The notes under the pieces are model-generated. The model was not told the origin of the DNA, ran no database searches, and was given only the letters and a program-made list of their open reading frames with translations. A stretch of 64,000 nt of DNA from assembly GCF_003853415.1 (NCBI RefSeq), contig NZ_QTPP01000019.1, forward strand, positions 1-64,000. The letters run 5' to 3'. The DNA comes from Burkholderia sp. Bp9142. GTDB lineage: Bacteria > Pseudomonadota > Gammaproteobacteria > Burkholderiales > Burkholderiaceae. A program made the position numbers and the translations under genes. Shown here one piece after another: positions 35,584-44,662 of the stretch (its first letter is position 1; each line of letters starts with the position of its first letter).

Positions 35584-36744
35584 TTGAACAAGAAACTGTT
35601 GACCATCGCCATCCTCGCAGCAACGACTGGCGCGGCACACGCCCAAAGCAGCGTGACCCTGTACGGCGTCATCGATGCCGGTATCAGCTACGTGAACCAC
35701 AGCAAGACCTCGACCGGCGGCAGCAGCAAGCTGTTCAAGTACGACGACGGCGTGGCCCAGGGCAGCCGTTGGGGCCTGCGCGGCACCGAAGACCTCGGTG
35801 GCGGCCTGAAGGCGATCTTCGTGCTCGAAAACGGCTTCAACAGCGGCAACGGCACGATCGGCCAGGGCGGCGCGATCTTCGGCCGTCAAGCCTATGTCGG
35901 TCTGAGCCAGTCGCAATACGGCACGGTCACGTTCGGCCGCCAGTATTCGTTCTCGACCGACATCCTCGGCTCGAACTACTCGACGGGCGGCAACACGGTC
36001 GCGGGCAACTACGCGTACCACGTCAACGACATCGACCAGCTCACGTCGAGCCGCATCAACAACTCGGTGAAGTTCCAGAGCGCGAACTACGCCGGCTTCA
36101 CGTTCGGCGCGTTGTACGGCTTCTCGAACTCGACCGACTTCGCCGGCGCACCGTCGACGACGACGGGCACCACGACGACGGCCGGTTCGTCGCGCGCATA
36201 CAGCTTCGGCCTGAACTACGCGAACGGCCCGTTCTCGCTCGGCGCCGCCTACACGGACATCCGCTTCCCGAGCCAGTCGACGCCGGCCTTCTCGACGTCG
36301 ATCGCGAACATCGCGCTGACCAACATCCGCGACCTGCGCACGTACGGCGTCGGCGGCCGCTACGTCTTCGGCCCGGCGACGGCATGGCTGCTCTGGACGC
36401 GCACGCAGTTCACCCCGATCGCGGCCGGTGCATCGGGCACGTTCTACAACGCGTACGAAGCAGGCGTGAAGTACGCGATCACGCCGGCCCTGTCGGCAGC
36501 AGCGGGCTACACGTACACGAACGCAACGCAAAGCGGCAGCTCGGCGCACTGGAACCAGGGCAACCTGGGCCTCGACTACGCGCTCAGCAAGCGTACGGAC
36601 GTGTACGGCCTGGTCGTCTACCAGAAGGCATCGGGCAACAACGTGCAGGCGCAGATCGGCTCGAGCACGAGCTACTTCAGCACGTCGGGCAACGGTTCGT
36701 CGAACCAGTTGGCCGCTCGCGTCGGTATCCGTCACAAGTTCTAA
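35584..36744 (+). CDS. General porin (Gram-negative, Omp38/OpcP-like)
   Basis: A 386-residue trimeric outer-membrane porin. Signal peptide MNKKLLTIAILAATTGAAHA precedes QSSVTLYGVIDAGISYVNH; the GSRWGLRGTEDLGGGLKAIFVLENGF block and the terminal KHKF-type ending (VGIRHKF, aromatic last residue) are standard for beta-proteobacterial 16-strand porins. The start codon is TTG: GGAG lies eight bases upstream, and no ATG or GTG with the signal exists. A perfect terminator follows. Confidence 0.92.
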   Translation: MNKKLLTIAILAATTGAAHAQSSVTLYGVIDAGISYVNHSKTSTGGSSKLFKYDDGVAQGSRWGLRGTEDLGGGLKAIFVLENGFNSGNGTIGQGGAIFGRQAYVGLSQSQYGTVTFGRQYSFSTDILGSNYSTGGNTVAGNYAYHVNDIDQLTSSRINNSVKFQSANYAGFTFGALYGFSNSTDFAGAPSTTTGTTTTAGSSRAYSFGLNYANGPFSLGAAYTDIRFPSQSTPAFSTSIANIALTNIRDLRTYGVGGRYVFGPATAWLLWTRTQFTPIAAGASGTFYNAYEAGVKYAITPALSAAAGYTYTNATQSGSSAHWNQGNLGLDYALSKRTDVYGLVVYQKASGNNVQAQIGSSTSYFSTSGNGSSNQLAARVGIRHKF

Positions 36745-36778
36745 AGCATCCGCTTAACACGCGGATCACGACGGCAAG

Positions 36779-36810
36779 AAGCGCCCCGCTCCACGCGGGG
36801 CGCTTTTTTA
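36779..36810 (+). terminator. Intrinsic terminator of the porin gene
   Basis: AAGCGCCCCGC, loop TCCAC, GCGGGGCGCTT, running into a T run (36804-36809). Confidence 0.92.
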
Positions 36811-36898
36811 TGGGCTTTTAAGTTTCGCTTAATTCTGGGCTGAGAGGATGCTCTCACCCCCCCTGTTGGCCGCCTGAGCATCGGCGGCTTTTTTTTTG
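36811..36898 (+). ncRNA. Candidate small RNA or transcription attenuator
   Basis: Between the porin terminator and the next start codon lies a second strong rho-independent terminator, GCCGCC-N8-GGCGGC followed by nine T residues (36869-36897), with an upstream small hairpin GAGAG-GATG-CTCTC (36842-36855) and a C7 run. No open frame on the plus strand ends here. It is therefore either a short independent RNA or a leader attenuator for the 86-codon gene at 36953. Promoter not identified. Confidence 0.45.
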
Positions 36899-36952
36899 AG
36901 AACCACGACGGCACCGCCATCAACTGCCCACAAGACAGGATCGGAGGCCAAG

Positions 36953-37213
36953 ATGATCGAAGATACCGTTTTCAGCCATCTGCACGCGATTCTGACGCGC
37001 CGGCATTCGCTGCCGGTCCAGAGCTGCCGCGTGTCGGTGGAAATGCTGCGCCCGTGGGGCCGCCCGTATCGGCTCGTCGAATGGACGATGCATCTCGACG
37101 CGCCCGCGCGGCGCCAGATCGTGCCGGCCGAATCGACCGACGAAGAGATCGCCGAGGTCGTCGCGTCGCACGTGCCGGGCCGCCTGTACGGCGACGGCCG
37201 GCTGCAGTTCTGA
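36953..37213 (+). CDS. Small conserved hypothetical protein (DUF3022-like)
   Basis: An 86-residue protein (MIEDTVFSHLHAILTRRHSL at the start) with no membrane segment and no motif of known function. CRVSVEMLRPWGRPYRLVEWTMHLD and ESTDEEIAEVVASHVPGRLYGDGRLQF resemble a short family largely confined to Burkholderia; I believe DUF3022, not certain. GGAGG lies nine bases before ATG 36953. An intrinsic terminator 55 bases upstream of the start suggests attenuation. Confidence 0.72.
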   Translation: MIEDTVFSHLHAILTRRHSLPVQSCRVSVEMLRPWGRPYRLVEWTMHLDAPARRQIVPAESTDEEIAEVVASHVPGRLYGDGRLQF

Positions 37214-37324
37214 CTCCCGTCGCTCCCCGTCGCGGCCGGCCCGCACGCATCGTGCGGCACTCGGTCTCGTTTGACGCGGCAACGAAGTCTGCTACGCTGC
37301 GCGTTTTCGTCCACGCAACACACG

Positions 37325-37708
37325 ATGGAAAACGCATTCAACGAACGCGGCGTGATGGTCACGCGCAACGGCCTGTCGGCCGCCGGGCAGGTCTTTCCGC
37401 TGCGTGACATCCGCAACGTCGACGTCGTCAAGATCCCGAAGAATCGCCTCGTGCCGTGGCTGATCTCGCTGACCGGCGTGGCCACCGCCATCGCCGGCGG
37501 CATCGGCGCATCGAGCGCCGCGCTGGTCGTCGGCGTGATGCTCGCCGTCGTCGGCTATCTCGCCTGGGCCACGCAGGACATCACGTACCGGCTGATGGTC
37601 GAGATGCCCGACGGCAAGCGCGAGGCGCTGTCGAGCGTCGACGTCGAATTCGTCGAGCGCGTCGCGCAGGTCGTGCGCGATGCACGGACGGCGACGGCCG
37701 CCGGCTGA
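37325..37708 (+). CDS. DUF6232-like membrane protein
   Basis: A 127-residue protein. A short N-terminal domain (FNERGVMVTRNGLSAAGQVFPLRDIRNVDVVKIP) precedes two membrane segments (about 41-80: LVPWLISLTGVATAIAGGIG and LVVGVMLAVVGYLAWA) and a C-terminal ITYRLMVEMPDGKREALSSVD segment. This layout is that of the DUF6232 family of unknown function, common in type VI secretion or polysaccharide contexts, although no such genes are adjacent here. Confidence 0.75.
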   Translation: MENAFNERGVMVTRNGLSAAGQVFPLRDIRNVDVVKIPKNRLVPWLISLTGVATAIAGGIGASSAALVVGVMLAVVGYLAWATQDITYRLMVEMPDGKREALSSVDVEFVERVAQVVRDARTATAAG

Positions 37709-37779
37709 TTTCCGTTGCGCGCGCCGACCGCCTACCATGAAATGAGCGGCACGCCGCCGCGTCGTTCGAGGAGGTCGGC

Positions 37780-38007
37780 ATGAACCCCCAATCGCTGTCC
37801 GGCATGCTGCGCGCGCAGGAACTGCTGCTCGTCTCGATGATCCGCGCGCTGCCTCCCGACACACGCAGCGCGCTCGTCGACCTCTACGCCGAACAGCTCG
37901 CGTTCGCCGAACAGACCGGCTTCGAAGGCCACGGCGATCGCGCGACGCACGACGCGTTCATCGTGCATGCGCGCAACCTGTTGATTCGTATCGAATCGCT
38001 GGCCTAG
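37780..38007 (+). CDS. Small conserved hypothetical protein
   Basis: A 75-residue soluble, probably all-helical protein: MNPQSLSGMLRAQELLLVSM then LPPDTRSALVDLYAEQLAFAEQTG. GAGGAG lies eight bases before ATG. No family recognised. It stands between a DUF6232-like gene and the heme operon and may be transcribed with the former. Confidence 0.65.
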   Translation: MNPQSLSGMLRAQELLLVSMIRALPPDTRSALVDLYAEQLAFAEQTGFEGHGDRATHDAFIVHARNLLIRIESLA

Positions 38008-38102
38008 CGCAAACCCGCTTCCCCCCGATTTTCTCCCCGCCCGGCTCGCCCGATCCGCGCCGACGGCGCGCGTCCGCCCATGCCGTCTTTCGTTCTTGTA
38101 TT

Positions 38103-38121
38103 GATAATTATTCTCATTTAC
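38103..38121. promoter_or_regulatory. Fur box of the heme uptake operon
   Basis: GATAATTATTCTCATTTAC matches the 19-bp Fur consensus GATAATGATAATCATTATC at 14 positions and lies about 130 bases before the receptor start. It predicts iron repression of the operon. Confidence 0.75.
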
Positions 38122-38246
38122 ACTGGTAAAGTTATCAGTTGCCTTTCAATTCGCCGTTCGCCGCCTGTCGCGCGCGAACGGGCCAGCCAGGTGAACGCGT
38201 CACCCAGCCAGCCTTCGGGCTAGTCATCGTCAATGGGAGACCACCT

Positions 38247-40526
38247 GTGCATTGCTATCCGCTGGCGCGGCGGCCGATCTGCGCCGCGCTGTTCGGCGCG
38301 TTCGGCCTGTCCGCCGCCCCGGCTTACGCCGATTCGTCGCCGCAAGGCGCCAACCCGCCACCTGCCGTCCTGACCACCGCCGCCGCGTCCACGCGCGGCG
38401 ATGCGGCACTGCTCGACCCCGTCACCGTCACGGCCACCCGTACCGCCACCGCCGCGAGCCGCACGGCCGCGTCCGTGTCGGTGATCACCGACGACGATCT
38501 CGAGGAACAGCAGGCCACCCACATCAAGGACGCGCTGCGCTACGAGCCGGGCGTCACGGTGCGCCGCACCGCGTACCGCCCCGGCAGCGCCGCGCTCGGC
38601 GGCGGCCGCGACGGCGATTCGAGCATCAACATCCGCGGCCTCGAAGGTAATCGCGTGCTGCTGATGGAAGACGGCATCCGCCTGCCGAGCGCGTTCTCGT
38701 TCGGGCCGCTCGAAGCCGGCCGCGGCGACTACGCGGATCTCGACACGCTCAAGCGCATCGAGATCCTGCGCGGGCCGGCGTCGGCGCTGTACGGCAGCGA
38801 CGGGCTGACCGGCGCGGTGAACTTCATCACGAAGGATCCGCGCGACCTGCTGTCGATCTACGGCAAGCCCACCTACTTCTCGTTCCGGCCGAGCTACGAC
38901 TCGGCCGACCGCAGCGTCGGCGCGACGGTGTCGGCCGCGGGCGGCAACGACCGCGTGCAGGGGATGATCATCGCCGACGGCCGGCGCGGCCACGAGGTCG
39001 ACACGCGCGGCGGCAACAACTCGGCGAGCACGCTGCGCACGACGTCGAACCCGCAGGACGTCTACTCGGAATCGCTGCTCGGCAAGCTCGTGCTGACGCC
39101 CACCGCGCGCGACACGATCAGGTTCACCGCCGAAACCGTGCAGCGCCGCGTGAGCACCGACGTGCTGTCGGCCATCAACCCGCCCGCCACGCTCGGCCTC
39201 ACGACGAACGACCGCCTCGAGCGCAACCGCTTCAGCGTCGACTACGATTTCCGCGACGATGCATTCCGCTGGTTCCAGACCGCACACGTGCAGTTCTACT
39301 ACCAGGACGCGAAGCAGGACCAGTACGCGTTCGAGACGCGCGGCAGGCAACCTTCGCGCTCCCGCGACAACCAGTACAAGGAACGCACGTTCGGCGGCTC
39401 CGCGTTCGCCGAAAGTGGCTTCGCGACCGGCCCGTTCGCGCACAAGCTGCTGTATGGCGTCGACGGCAGCGTGTCGCGCGTGACGAACATGCGCGACGGC
39501 ACGGTGCCGGGCGTCGGCGAAGCGTTCCCGAACAAGGCATTCCCCGACACCGACTACACGCTGTTCGGCGCGTTCGTGCAGGACCAGATCGGCTACGGCC
39601 GGCTGCTCGTCACGCCGGGCCTGCGCTTCGACACGTACCGGCTGAGCCCGACCGAAAACGATCCGCTGTTCACCGGCAAGGCCGTGTCGACGAGCGCGAA
39701 CGAGCTGTCGCCGCGCGTCGCCGTGCTCTACGAGATCACGCCCGCCGTGATCCCGTACGTGCAATACGCGCACGGCTTCCGCGCGCCGACGCCCGATCAG
39801 GTGAACAGCAGCTTCTCGAACCCGGTGTACGGCTACACGTCGATCGGCAATCCGAACCTGAAGCCCGAGACGAGCGACACGTTCGAAGCGGGCCTGCGCG
39901 GCAAGGCCGGCACCGGCTACGGCGTCGTGCGCTACAGCGCGGCCGCGTTCACCGGCCGCTACCGCAACTTCATCTCGCGCACGACGATCGCCGGCAGCGG
40001 CCGCCCGGCCGACCCGTTCGTGTTCCAGTACGTGAACTTCGCCGACGCGCGCATCCACGGCCTCGAAGGCCGCGCCGAATGGGCGATGCCGAACGGCATC
40101 ACGCTGAAGACGGCGCTGGCGTTCACGAAGGGCTCGACGCAGAACGATGGCGCGGCAAGCCAGCCGCTCGACACGGTCAACCCGTTCTCGGCCGTGTTCG
40201 GCGTGCGCTACGAGCCCGGCGAGCGCTGGTTCGTGCAGACCGACCTGCTGTTCCAGGCCGCGAAGCGCGACAAGGACATCCCGGCCGGCGCGTGCCCAGG
40301 GGCTAAAACGTCGTGCTTCGCGCCGCCGTCGTCGCTCGTCGTCGACCTGCGTGGCGGCTACCGCTTCAACAAGCACGTGAGCGCGACGATCGGCATCCGC
40401 AACCTGTTCGACCGCAAATACTGGAACTGGTCGGACGTGCGCGGCCTCGCGTCCGATGCGCAGGTGCTCGACGCGTATACGTCGTCCGGCCGCACCGTCG
40501 CCGTCAGCATGAAAGTGGATTTCTGA
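38247..40526 (+). CDS. bhuR: TonB-dependent heme/hemoglobin receptor
   Basis: A 759-residue outer-membrane receptor. Signal peptide up to AYA (about residue 28), TonB box region DPVTVTATRT (about 54-65), plug domain with YEPGVTVRRTAYRPGS and ILRGPASALYGSDGLTGAVNF, then a 22-strand barrel. The heme-receptor motifs FRAP and NPNL are present (YAHGFRAPTPD, IGNPNLKPETSDTFEAG). No histidine lies between them, whereas many heme receptors have one there; tyrosines could serve. I chose GTG 38247 because it has GGGAGA upstream and starts the signal peptide. First gene of the operon with hmuSTUV, below a Fur box. Confidence 0.9.
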   Translation: MHCYPLARRPICAALFGAFGLSAAPAYADSSPQGANPPPAVLTTAAASTRGDAALLDPVTVTATRTATAASRTAASVSVITDDDLEEQQATHIKDALRYEPGVTVRRTAYRPGSAALGGGRDGDSSINIRGLEGNRVLLMEDGIRLPSAFSFGPLEAGRGDYADLDTLKRIEILRGPASALYGSDGLTGAVNFITKDPRDLLSIYGKPTYFSFRPSYDSADRSVGATVSAAGGNDRVQGMIIADGRRGHEVDTRGGNNSASTLRTTSNPQDVYSESLLGKLVLTPTARDTIRFTAETVQRRVSTDVLSAINPPATLGLTTNDRLERNRFSVDYDFRDDAFRWFQTAHVQFYYQDAKQDQYAFETRGRQPSRSRDNQYKERTFGGSAFAESGFATGPFAHKLLYGVDGSVSRVTNMRDGTVPGVGEAFPNKAFPDTDYTLFGAFVQDQIGYGRLLVTPGLRFDTYRLSPTENDPLFTGKAVSTSANELSPRVAVLYEITPAVIPYVQYAHGFRAPTPDQVNSSFSNPVYGYTSIGNPNLKPETSDTFEAGLRGKAGTGYGVVRYSAAAFTGRYRNFISRTTIAGSGRPADPFVFQYVNFADARIHGLEGRAEWAMPNGITLKTALAFTKGSTQNDGAASQPLDTVNPFSAVFGVRYEPGERWFVQTDLLFQAAKRDKDIPAGACPGAKTSCFAPPSSLVVDLRGGYRFNKHVSATIGIRNLFDRKYWNWSDVRGLASDAQVLDAYTSSGRTVAVSMKVDF

Positions 40527-40575
40527 TGCGCGCCGCCCGCGCTGCCACCCCAACCGTTACTTGAAGGAGTCCGAC

Positions 40576-41667
40576 ATGATGCATTCCGCCGTTCCCGGTC
40601 AGCCGGCCACGCCGGCCCGCGCGCCCGCCGCATTGCGCGACGCGTTCGTCAAGCTCAAGACCGAGCGCCAGCTGCGCAACCGCGACGTCGCGCAGGCGCT
40701 CGGCGTCAGCGAAGGCGAAGCGCTCGCCGCGTTCGCCGGCGAACACGTGGTGCGGCTCGACGCGCGCTTTCCGGCGATGTTCGAGGAAATGCCGCGCCTC
40801 GGCCGCGTGATGGCGCTCACGCGCAACGACACGGCCGTCCACGAGAAGGACGGCGAATACGCGCAGATGAGCCACGACGGCCCGGTCGGCCTCGCGCTCG
40901 GCGACATCGACCTGCGCATCTTCTACCGTCACTGGGCGTCCGCGTTCGCGGTGCGCGACGATACCGCGCACGGTCCGCTGAGGAGCCTGCAGTTCTTCGA
41001 CGCGCAAGGCCACGCGATCCACAAGGTCTATCTGCGCGCGCACAGCGATCACGCGGCGTACGACGCGTTCGTCGAACGCTGGCGCGCGGCGTCGCAGGAG
41101 CCGGGGCTCGACGTCGTGCCCGCCGCACCGAAAACGCCCGAGCGCGCCGACACCGAAATCGACGTCGCGGGTTTTCGCGCCGCGTGGGACGCGATGACCG
41201 ACACGCACCAGTTCTTCGGCATCACGCAGCGCTTCGGCGTGAGCCGCATGCAGGCGCTGCGCCTCGCCGATCCGCAATACGCGTATCCGGTCGAAGCGGC
41301 GCGCGCACTGCGCCACGTGCTCGAACGGGCCGCGCAGAGCGGCCAGCCGATCATGGTGTTCGTCGGCAACGCGGGGATGATCCAGATCCACACGGGCCCT
41401 GTCGCGAACGTGCGCGAGGTCGGCGCGTGGATCAACGTGCTCGATCCGGGCTTCAACCTGCACGTGCGCGAGGACCTGATCGCCGCCGCGTGGGTCGTGA
41501 AGAAGCCGACGAGTGACGGCATCGTCACGTCGCTCGAACTGTTCGACCGCCAGGGCGACCACGTCGCGCTGCTGTTCGGCGAGCGCAAGCCCGGCAAGCC
41601 CGAGCGCGACGACTGGCGCGCGCTCGTCGCGACGCTGCCGGCGGCCGCGCACGGAGACGCGCGGTGA
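40576..41667 (+). CDS. hmuS: Heme-degrading/heme-transfer protein
   Basis: A 363-residue cytoplasmic protein of the HmuS/ChuS/PhuS family with two repeated half-domains, each starting with a similar LR/FR-x-AW/AF pattern (LRDAFVKLKTERQLRNRDVAQALGVSE and FRAAWDAMTDTHQFFGITQRFGVSR). It binds incoming heme and passes it to, or acts as, a heme oxygenase. ATG 40576 (an ATGATG pair) has GGAG five bases upstream. The stop overlaps the GTG of hmuT. Confidence 0.88.
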   Translation: MMHSAVPGQPATPARAPAALRDAFVKLKTERQLRNRDVAQALGVSEGEALAAFAGEHVVRLDARFPAMFEEMPRLGRVMALTRNDTAVHEKDGEYAQMSHDGPVGLALGDIDLRIFYRHWASAFAVRDDTAHGPLRSLQFFDAQGHAIHKVYLRAHSDHAAYDAFVERWRAASQEPGLDVVPAAPKTPERADTEIDVAGFRAAWDAMTDTHQFFGITQRFGVSRMQALRLADPQYAYPVEAARALRHVLERAAQSGQPIMVFVGNAGMIQIHTGPVANVREVGAWINVLDPGFNLHVREDLIAAAWVVKKPTSDGIVTSLELFDRQGDHVALLFGERKPGKPERDDWRALVATLPAAAHGDAR

Positions 41668-42572
41668 GCGCGCGATCGTTCGATCCGGCGCGCCGCGTCG
41701 TGCTGGCGAGCGCGGTCGCCGGTGCGCTCGCGGGCGCGCTGCCCGGCCGCGCGCTGGCGCAGGCTGCCCCCCAGCGCGTCGTCGTGATCGGCGGCGCGCT
41801 CGCGGAAACGGCATTCGCACTCGGCGGCGCCGAGACGCGCGGCTACCGGCTCGTCGGCGCCGATACGACCTGCACGTATCCCGACGCCGCGAAGCGCCTG
41901 CCGAAGGTCGGCTACCAGCGCGCGCTGTCGGCCGAAGGCCTGCTGTCGCTGCGTCCCGACCTCGTGCTCGCGTCGGCGGAAGCCGGCCCGCCCACCGCGA
42001 TCGCGCAGGTGAAAAGCGCCGGCGTCACGGTGACGACCTTCGACGAGCGCCACGACGTCGACTCGGTGCGCGCGAAGATCACCGGCGTCGCGCAGGCGCT
42101 CGACGTGCGTGATGCGGGCACCGCGCTGTTGCAGCGCTTCGACCGCGACTGGCAGGCCGCGCGCGATACGGTCGCCGCACGCGTACCCGGCGGCGCGCAG
42201 CCGCCGCGCGTGCTGTTCGTGCTGAACCACACCGGCAACCAGGCGCTCGTCGCCGGCCAGCGCACGGCCGCCGACGCGATGATCCGCTACGCGGGCGCGC
42301 GCAACGCGATGCAGGGCTTCGATCACTACAAGCCGCTGACGACCGAGGCGCTCGCCGCCGCCGCGCCTGACGTCGTGCTGATCTCCGACGAAGGGCTGGC
42401 GGCCGTCGGCGGACGCGCCGCGCTGCTCGCCGCGCCCGGTTTCGGCGCGACGCCGGCCGGCCGCGCGCAGCGTGTCGTCGCGCTCGACGCGCTGCTCCTG
42501 CTCGGCTTCGGCCCGCGCCTGCCGCTCGCCGTCACGACCCTGCACCGGCGCCTGTCGGATGCGCTCGCCTGA
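41664..42572 (+). CDS. hmuT: Heme ABC transporter periplasmic binding protein
   Basis: A 302-residue class III binding protein. A twin-arginine-like signal (DPARRVVLASAVAGALAGALPG) precedes RVVVIGGALAETAFALGGAET. GADTTCTYPDAAKRLPKVGYQRALSAEGLLSLRPDLVLAS is the standard HmuT block. It overlaps hmuS by four bases (GTGA), implying coupled translation. The start codon is GTG 41664. Confidence 0.88.
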   Translation: MSARSFDPARRVVLASAVAGALAGALPGRALAQAAPQRVVVIGGALAETAFALGGAETRGYRLVGADTTCTYPDAAKRLPKVGYQRALSAEGLLSLRPDLVLASAEAGPPTAIAQVKSAGVTVTTFDERHDVDSVRAKITGVAQALDVRDAGTALLQRFDRDWQAARDTVAARVPGGAQPPRVLFVLNHTGNQALVAGQRTAADAMIRYAGARNAMQGFDHYKPLTTEALAAAAPDVVLISDEGLAAVGGRAALLAAPGFGATPAGRAQRVVALDALLLLGFGPRLPLAVTTLHRRLSDALA

Positions 42573-42587
42573 TTCCGGATCGTCACG

Positions 42588-43676
42588 ATGCCCGCTCACG
42601 CCTCGTCCTTTCCTGCCCCGTCGCCCGCCGCTCGCCTCGGCGCCGCACGCATCGGCACGTCGCGCCGCCATGCGCCGCTCGCGCTGGCGATGCTGGCGCT
42701 CCTCGTCGGCGCAATGTCCGTCGTCGCGCTGTGCGTCGGCGCGTATCGCATTCCGCTCGCGGAGGCGTGGGCCGCGCTGACCGGGGAAACTGCCGCACAG
42801 CAAGCGCGCGCCGTGCTGTTCGACATCCGCGCGCCGCGCGTCGCGCTGGCGCTGCTGGTCGGCGGCGGCTTCGGCGCGGCCGGCGCCGCGATGCAGGCGC
42901 TGTTCCGCAATCCGCTCGCCGATCCGGGGCTCGTCGGCGTATCGAGCGGCGCGGCGCTCGGCGCGACGACGACGATCGTGCTCGGCCCCGCGCTGTTCGC
43001 CGCGCACGTGCATGCGGCCGCGTTGCCCGTTGCCGCGTTCGCCGGCGCACTCGCGGTCGCGGCGCTCGTCTATCGGCTCGCCGCGTCGCGCGGCCGCCTC
43101 GCGCTGCCGCTGCTGCTGCTCGCCGGTATCGCGATCAATGCGCTGGTCGGCGCGGCGATCGGGCTGCTCACGTTCGTCGCCGACGATGCGCAGTTGCGCT
43201 CGCTGACGTTCTGGAGCCTCGGCAGCCTCGGCGGCGCGCAATGGTCCGCGCTGGCGGCCGTCGCGCCGTGCGTCGCGATCGGCTGCGTGCTGCTCGCGCG
43301 CGAACGCGATGCGCTGAATGCGCTGCAGCTCGGCGAAACCGAAGCGCTGCACCTCGGCGTGCCGGTGCAGCGGCTCAAGCGCCGTGTGCTCGTCGCGGTC
43401 GCGCTCGCGGTCGGTGCGCTCGTGTCGTGTGCGGGCATCATTGGCTTCATCGGGCTCGTCGCGCCGCACTGCGTGCGCCTCGCGTGCGGCCCCGACCAGC
43501 GGGTCGTGCTGCCCGGCGCCGCGCTGCTCGGCGCGCTGCTGACGCTCGCGGCCGATCTCGCCGCGCGCACGATCGCCGCGCCCGCCGAGATTCCGCTCGG
43601 CGTGCTGACCGCGCTGCTCGGCGCGCCGTTCTTTCTCGCGCTGCTGTGGAAAAGCCGCGGCGCGCTCGGCGGCTGA
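42588..43676 (+). CDS. hmuU: Heme ABC transporter permease
   Basis: A 362-residue inner-membrane protein of the FecCD/BtuC family with about 10 hydrophobic segments. IRAPRVALALLVGGGFGAAGAAMQALFRNPLADPGLVGVSSGAALGA is the classical FecCD signature, and GIIGFIGLVAPHCVRLACGPDQRVVLPGAALLGA the second. It lies 15 bases after hmuT and forms the membrane channel with HmuV. Confidence 0.92.
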   Translation: MPAHASSFPAPSPAARLGAARIGTSRRHAPLALAMLALLVGAMSVVALCVGAYRIPLAEAWAALTGETAAQQARAVLFDIRAPRVALALLVGGGFGAAGAAMQALFRNPLADPGLVGVSSGAALGATTTIVLGPALFAAHVHAAALPVAAFAGALAVAALVYRLAASRGRLALPLLLLAGIAINALVGAAIGLLTFVADDAQLRSLTFWSLGSLGGAQWSALAAVAPCVAIGCVLLARERDALNALQLGETEALHLGVPVQRLKRRVLVAVALAVGALVSCAGIIGFIGLVAPHCVRLACGPDQRVVLPGAALLGALLTLAADLAARTIAAPAEIPLGVLTALLGAPFFLALLWKSRGALGG

Positions 43677-43694
43677 CCCTTCACTCCACTCATC

Positions 43695-44525
43695 ATGCTG
43701 ACCGCCCATCATCTCGACGTCGCCCGCCGGCACCACGCCGTGCTTCGCAACCTGTCGCTGTCGATCGAACCCGGCCGCGTGACCGCGCTGCTCGGCCGCA
43801 ACGGCGCGGGCAAGAGCACGCTGCTCAAGACCTTCGCGGGCGAACTGACCGGCAGCGTCGCGCCGAACGGCGTGCGCGTGACCGGCGACATCACGCTGAA
43901 CGGCGAGCCGCTCACACGCATCGACGCGCCCCAGCTCGCGCGCCTGCGCGCCGTGCTGCCGCAGGCCGCGCAGCCGGCGTTTCCGTTCAGCGTCGACGAG
44001 ATCGTGCTGCTCGGCCGCTATCCGCATGCGCGGCGCGGCGGCGCGCGGCACGTGATCGCGCACCGCGATCGCGACATCGCGTGGCAGGCGCTCGAGCGCG
44101 CGGGCGCCGACGCGCTCGTCGGCCGCGATGTGACGACATTGTCGGGCGGTGAGCTCGCCCGCGTGCAGTTCGCGCGCGTGCTCGCGCAGCTGTGGCCGGA
44201 CGACGACGCGCTAAAAACGCTCCCGCGCTACCTGCTGCTCGACGAGCCGACCGCCGCGCTCGATCTCGCGCATCAGCACCGGCTGCTCGATACCGTGCGC
44301 ACGGTCGCGCGCGAATGGCGGCTCGGCGTGCTCGCGATCGTCCACGATCCGAACCTCGCCGCGCGGCACGCGGATACGATCGCAATGCTCGCGGATGGCT
44401 CGATCGTCGCGCATGGCGCGCCGCGCGACGTGATGACGCCCGCCCATATCGCGCGGTGCTACGGGTTCGCGGTAAAGATGGTCGAAACCGGCGACGGTGC
44501 GCCGCCGGTGATGGTGCCCGCGTAG
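43695..44525 (+). CDS. hmuV: Heme ABC transporter ATP-binding protein
   Basis: A 276-residue ATPase. Walker [10 protein letters not shown] (residues 34-42), Q-loop LPQAAQPAF, signature [15 protein letters not shown], Walker [13 protein letters not shown] and H-loop [13 protein letters not shown] are all intact. It powers heme import through HmuU and is the last gene of the bhuR-hmuSTUV operon. AGTGA-rich sequence between hmuU and hmuV is 18 bases; no terminator is clear after it. Confidence 0.9.
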   Translation: MLTAHHLDVARRHHAVLRNLSLSIEPGRVTALLGRNGAGKSTLLKTFAGELTGSVAPNGVRVTGDITLNGEPLTRIDAPQLARLRAVLPQAAQPAFPFSVDEIVLLGRYPHARRGGARHVIAHRDRDIAWQALERAGADALVGRDVTTLSGGELARVQFARVLAQLWPDDDALKTLPRYLLLDEPTAALDLAHQHRLLDTVRTVAREWRLGVLAIVHDPNLAARHADTIAMLADGSIVAHGAPRDVMTPAHIARCYGFAVKMVETGDGAPPVMVPA

Positions 44526-44662
44526 CGCACGCGCCCCACGGACGTCGCATCGTTCGATATCCCGCGTTGCCTTGCCGATAACCGCCGATTCCCCCGGCCG
44601 ATCCGGAAGGCGACGCCTTTCAGGTGATGCAGCCGGACTGAATCGCGGCGCGCGGGCCGCGC

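Noticed and set aside
41049-44063. Very long open frame antisense to the heme operon (about 1000 codons), and similar long antisense frames opposite zwf, the NCS2 permease, hmu and PBP genes
   Set aside because: High-GC coding DNA opens such frames by third-base composition. Their products are Arg/Ala/His-rich without domains, while the sense frames encode known families.
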